The notes under the pieces: generated by a model
The model's input: the letters and a program-made list of their open reading frames with translations, nothing else
Database searches by the model: none
What the model was told of the DNA's origin: nothing
Made by a program: the position numbers and the translations under genes
Source: Didymodactylos carnosus
Lineage: Eukaryota > Rotifera > Eurotatoria > Philodinida > Philodinidae
Assembly: GCA_905250885.1 (NCBI GenBank)
Contig: CAJNOQ010000952.1
Coordinates: forward strand, 1 to 38,448
Length of the DNA: 38,448 bases
Reading direction: 5' to 3'
In this document: positions 34,922 through 38,448 of the stretch, one piece after another
Numbering within the stretch: the stretch's first letter is position 1
Layout: every line of letters starts with the position of its first letter

Positions 34922-36034
34922 TCATTCATCACCCATATTTGACCGTTTAACATTTGTGCAACAACAAATAGTTCTACATGGATTACGTAATTTTCGATGT
35001 TGCGATGATGATGATAATTTTTTTTGTCCACGATGATAACGCTTTTTATGAAATAAACTAACAACAGTTGTAAAAATATCATTGACATTAAATTGTATGA
35101 TGGATGAACATTCAATAAAACCATCACAATTTGTTTTTCGTGCTAAATTCATGCCTTCTTGTTGAGTAACTGGATGACTTTTTTCAATAGTTTTTAAACG
35201 TTCAATGTGTTCGCGATTACTACGTAGATCGATCATTGTACAAACAAGTATAATTAGTGCTTTCGGTGAATATTGTCGAAGTTCAGGTATCCATTTTTTT
35301 TCAACATTATCAAAACTAGCTGGTTGAACACATGAATAACAAACAAGAAATACATTTGTTTGAGGATACATCATCATTCTCAATTGATCCCATTCTTCTT
35401 GACCTTATAGAAAAAATGACTTTTAAGATCTGGAGATAAGAAGACTCGTCTTAGTCGTTAATACGCTCTACTTACTTTTTAAAAAAAAAACTCAGCTAAC
35501 TTTAGTGTTGACTATCAAAGAGACAATAGTACCATTAAACTAGGAGTTTGTACTCTTAAACTGAATAATTTACTACCCAAATTTTTGCAAGCTTAATATT
35601 CATATAGAGACGAATTTTTGTGTAGAAATGCTTAAAAAGAGCTATTCATAGTTTGTTGAGAAGAATGTAGTCGAATTACCCGCAGAATCGTAAAGTTCCA
35701 TATTATACAATTTTTTACGATGTTTAACTGAAACCGCATAATTATCGAATACAGTTGGCTCGTAAGTTTCTGGAAATGTGCCTATATAGAGAGAGAATTA
35801 TGATAAAAGACAAAAAAGACATCATCTTTTAAGAAAATAAATTTACCAACCTACCATTAACATAAACATGTAATAAAGATGTTTTTCCTATAAAAATTAA
35901 AAGTTTTTACAAATGAAAAAGTCTTTTAGATTCAAAATTTTCTCACCAACAAATCCATCTCCAACGACTAAACATCGAATTGAGTCCTTTGTTTTTAAAC
36001 CATCATCACTTTTTACCGATTCAGAATCGTTCAT
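34922..36034 (-). CDS. Divergent Rho-family GTPase without CAAX box
   Basis: Exons 36034-35947, 35887-35855, 35781-35680 and 35403-34922 join in phase to 234 residues. Rho GTPases switch actin and polarity pathways at membranes. The P-loop Gly-Asp-Gly-Phe-Val-Gly-Lys-Thr is at 25-32; switch I Tyr-Glu-Pro-Thr-Val-Phe-Asp-Asn-Tyr is at 47-55 with the key Thr at 50; Asp-Ser-Ala-Gly-Gln is at 72-76; and the base motif is Thr-Met-Ile-Asp at 130-133 in place of Thr-Lys/Gln-x-Asp. A Rho-type insert lies at about 138-150, and Glu-Cys-Ser-Ser stands where Glu-Cys-Ser-Ala is usual. Gly12 and Gln61 equivalents are kept, so it should cycle. The tail is basic with Cys at 217 and 221-223 but ends Met-Gly-Asp-Glu, so it lacks a CAAX prenylation signal. 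Membrane binding could be by palmitoylation. An acceptor-like TTTTAG lies one base before the ATG. Confidence 0.88.
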
Positions 36035-37949
36035 GCTAAAATAAACAATACCTGAATAATTATGTTTGTAAGAATTGGACATAAAACTTTTCACAATTAA
36101 ATGGAACATAATTTGCACAGTTATCAATTTTAATGATGTTGATTTTTCTAAATATCATTTCATGTAGGACACTTATAGTTGATACAAGTACCTAATCTAA
36201 ACAGTAAATCTTTTGAAAAGAAAACTTTTACTTTTTTTTTCTCTCACAAAATGTCGATATTTTTTTTTCGGTAAATCATTGAAAAAAGGTTCAAAGAAAG
36301 TCATCCACACAGTTTTGTCTGAACTATACCTTATTGTTATGATTATGAGAAAGAAAAGAAAATTTGTTTCATAAAATAGAAGTTTCTTTTGTGTAGAAAT
36401 CAGAAGATTTTTGCCATTTTTCGATTAAAAATTGAAAATTCGATTTTTTTTTATTATGTAAACAGAATAGATTTTAAAAATTGACATCAATTAGACATCT
36501 TTATTAAGAAGATTTTGATTTATTTTTAAAACCATGATACCATGATACACGTTTAAATTCTCGTCATAGATATCACATTCGTACTCTATTATAGTCATGA
36601 TAGCTTTTCAATATAGAAAAGAATGAAAAGTTTTCTACAAATATGTTTTTTATTTGATTATACCTGGAAAAAATCACTCATTCTTTTCCTTGAATAATAA
36701 TCTATATAAGGTAATAATTATGATTACAATTAATCTTTGTATTTCCTCGATCACTATAATAAAGAACAAAATGATATACTTTTTCTGTTACTCACCTTTT
36801 TTATTCTATTTCATTAAATTTTCATTGTTATTTGTTTTCTTTTTACCGAGAATTACTTCTGTTCGTTTGAATCACAACGTTATTTCTGACCTTCTAAAAC
36901 AAGAGAAACTATATAAAATAAACTTTAAATAAACAATTTATGACAGAAAAAAAAATGACGAGAGAAAAAAAAATTTATCGAAAGAGAAACAAAAGAGAGT
37001 TCAGATGTAGAGTCTATCGACATGTGGCTTGAATTATGCGAGAGAAAAAGACAGAATTGACAATTTTTTTTTTTTTTTATTTGTTGAAAAATATGATTGA
37101 GAGAATTTCAGACATGCTTCTTTGTTGGTTTAAAAAATAGAGGTGTGCAATTACCTGGAATTACATAAGTAATGTAAACTAATTGTGTTTACTTTTAAAA
37201 GAGAAAAGTCGCTGAAAATGTTTTTGTTTCTACAGCCGTTTGGTTACAATGGCACAAAAAATGGAGAAGAAAAAGCTTGGATGTCAAAAGTAATATAGAG
37301 ATTGTGATTATAATCCCGGTTAATGTTCAATGGAATATAGGTCACTATATGAATCCTCTCTTCTTCGTTTTTTTTTTTTTTACTTCAGACGAAGAATTTT
37401 ATTTTAACAGTACATGTTCTTTTTTTTTTCTTGTGCCGTTCAGGCAGTAGTTTCAATAATATATGAGACAGCAAACACCTGAAAGGGAAGGAAGTTGAAT
37501 AATCTAAAGTCAAAAATGTGTGTTAAATATTGATTGAACTAATGAATGTAATAAATAAAGAAGAGTTGTTTCGATCGGATATGAATGGTTTTTCGGTAAA
37601 ATATAAATGACATTTTCTTGTTGCACTCAACTCTTCGGCCTTTTCAAGAAAATGATCGTCAATATATTGAACAAGATCAATATTAAAAAATAAACATATA
37701 AAACATCATACATCATCATGTTTGTTCAAATACTCTTAAGCATTATTCTAAATTTTAATTTTAGTTGATGTAATGAGACTAAAAACTTTTATCTGGATTT
37801 ATTTTTAGTATAAAACCAGTGAAAGTTCAAAAGTACTCAATGTTTGCTTACTTAGGTTCAAAATGTCACAAGTAATAAACATTCAGTTATGAGTCTTTTA
37901 TTATTCATATGAGTGATAAATTTGGTGGTATTCCCGTTCCATTCTTCCT

Positions 37950-38300
37950 GAGATCTGACCGCAAACGCGATGTTTTCCCGTGTAACGAATAAATGCTGAT
38001 CTTGGCAAAATAAAATCACGATCTTATAATTGTAATCGCGTTCTTGATCAAGTTCATTATGTGATACCGCTCGATTTGTGATTCAAGAGTGTGACGGAAT
38101 CGCGACAGGATTATAGCAAGATCGTGGGTAATTCGCGACAAGATCTTGAGAAAATTTTTCCTTTGCCTGATCTTGTCTGGATCCCGTTTCAATCTTGCTG
38201 CGATCTTACGAGGGAAGGTCCCCAAGTGTGAATTACTGTTTCGAGTGGGAGATATCCCAGTTTGTAGAGCTCGACGAGCTGATTCTAGTGACATAAAGTA
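37950..38300. repeat. GATCTTG-rich element fragment
   Basis: The word GATCTT or its complement AAGATC occurs about eight times, in both orientations, within 250 bp (38000-38210), for example CACGATCTTATAA, GCAAGATCGTGGG, CAAGATCTTGAG and GCGATCTTACG. GC content is higher than in the flanks. Clustered short inverted words are typical of subterminal binding sites of DNA transposons. Ends and duplication were not identified. Confidence 0.45.
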
Positions 38301-38414
38301 TTTTTCTCAATGTTTCTTGAAGACCCAGTTTTCTAGAAAACCAGTTTTTCAGAAATTTTAAAATATAACCAAAACATTTTTAAATAAGATATAATTGTAG
38401 CGCGCACATTTCTG

Positions 38415-38448
38415 ATTATAATGAGACATTCCCCAGCTCTATATGCCG
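38415..38448 (+). repeat. Dispersed repeat, copy B (runs off the window)
   Basis: TATAATGAGACATTCCCCAG and the CTCTATATG after it resemble 27493-27532 with a few substitutions. The match is cut by the window end, so it cannot be delimited. Confidence 0.4.

Larger units (their letters stand above)
36035..38448. other. Noncoding AT-rich terminal stretch
   Basis: It contains the upstream region of the Rho GTPase gene, then low-complexity A/T-rich DNA with several long T and A runs (for example near 37062-37080 and 37369-37381). The ORF at 36654-36932 is low-complexity. A GC-richer repeat-like segment lies at 37950-38300 and a dispersed-repeat fragment at the very end. No gene is supported. Confidence 0.45.

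Noticed and set aside
1..38448. tRNA, rRNA or snRNA genes.
   Set aside because: I scanned by eye for B-box-like GTTCGAATC and conserved RNA blocks and found nothing convincing. A covariance-model search would be needed to exclude them.

Overview
The window looks like nuclear DNA from a small invertebrate. It is very AT-rich. Its genes are split by short GT-AG introns (mostly 54-260 bp), its proteins carry long Ser/Asn/Gln-rich linkers, and decayed fold-back and hAT-type elements lie between and inside genes. A bdelloid rotifer is my best guess, from coding style and intron size plus acceptor-like AG sites just 5' of several start codons, which would suit spliced-leader trans-splicing. This is inference: there is no rRNA or mitochondrial marker here. 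I see no tRNA, CRISPR array or bacterial operon.

Layout. 1-8.8 kb is gene-poor: a 1-kb inverted-repeat element with a perfect 21-bp tandem array, and two or three frameshifted coding relics. 8.8-23.8 kb (minus) is one 19-exon gene for a long disordered protein with an AKNA-type coiled coil. Its three largest introns (5.4, 2.0 and 1.25 kb) hold nearly all the mobile DNA in the middle of the window: two hAT-like MITEs with 8-bp near-duplications, one of them nested in an older TA-flanked fold-back, plus an ACGCGT-rich palindrome and two further inverted repeats. 25.3-26.0 kb (plus) is AK6 (adenylate kinase 6). 28.8-29.5 kb (minus) is an uncertain small gene or relic, head-to-head with 29.5-32.4 kb (plus), which is NCAPH, the condensin I kleisin. 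33.2-34.4 kb (plus) is a tandem-BRCT protein most like the BRCA1/BARD1 C-terminus. 34.9-36.0 kb (minus) is a divergent Rho-family GTPase without a CAAX box. The rest is noncoding and ends in repeat fragments.

The genes do not form a pathway. Condensin, a phosphopeptide-type BRCT protein, a centrosome-type AKNA protein and a Rho GTPase share a loose chromosome and cytoskeleton theme, but synteny gives no evidence that they work together. I found no convincing new multi-gene system. The points most worth checking are an in-frame TAG three bases before a phase-matched splice donor in the AKNA-like gene, the RING-less BRCA1/BARD1-like protein, the non-prenylated Rho GTPase, and the young ACGCGT palindrome.
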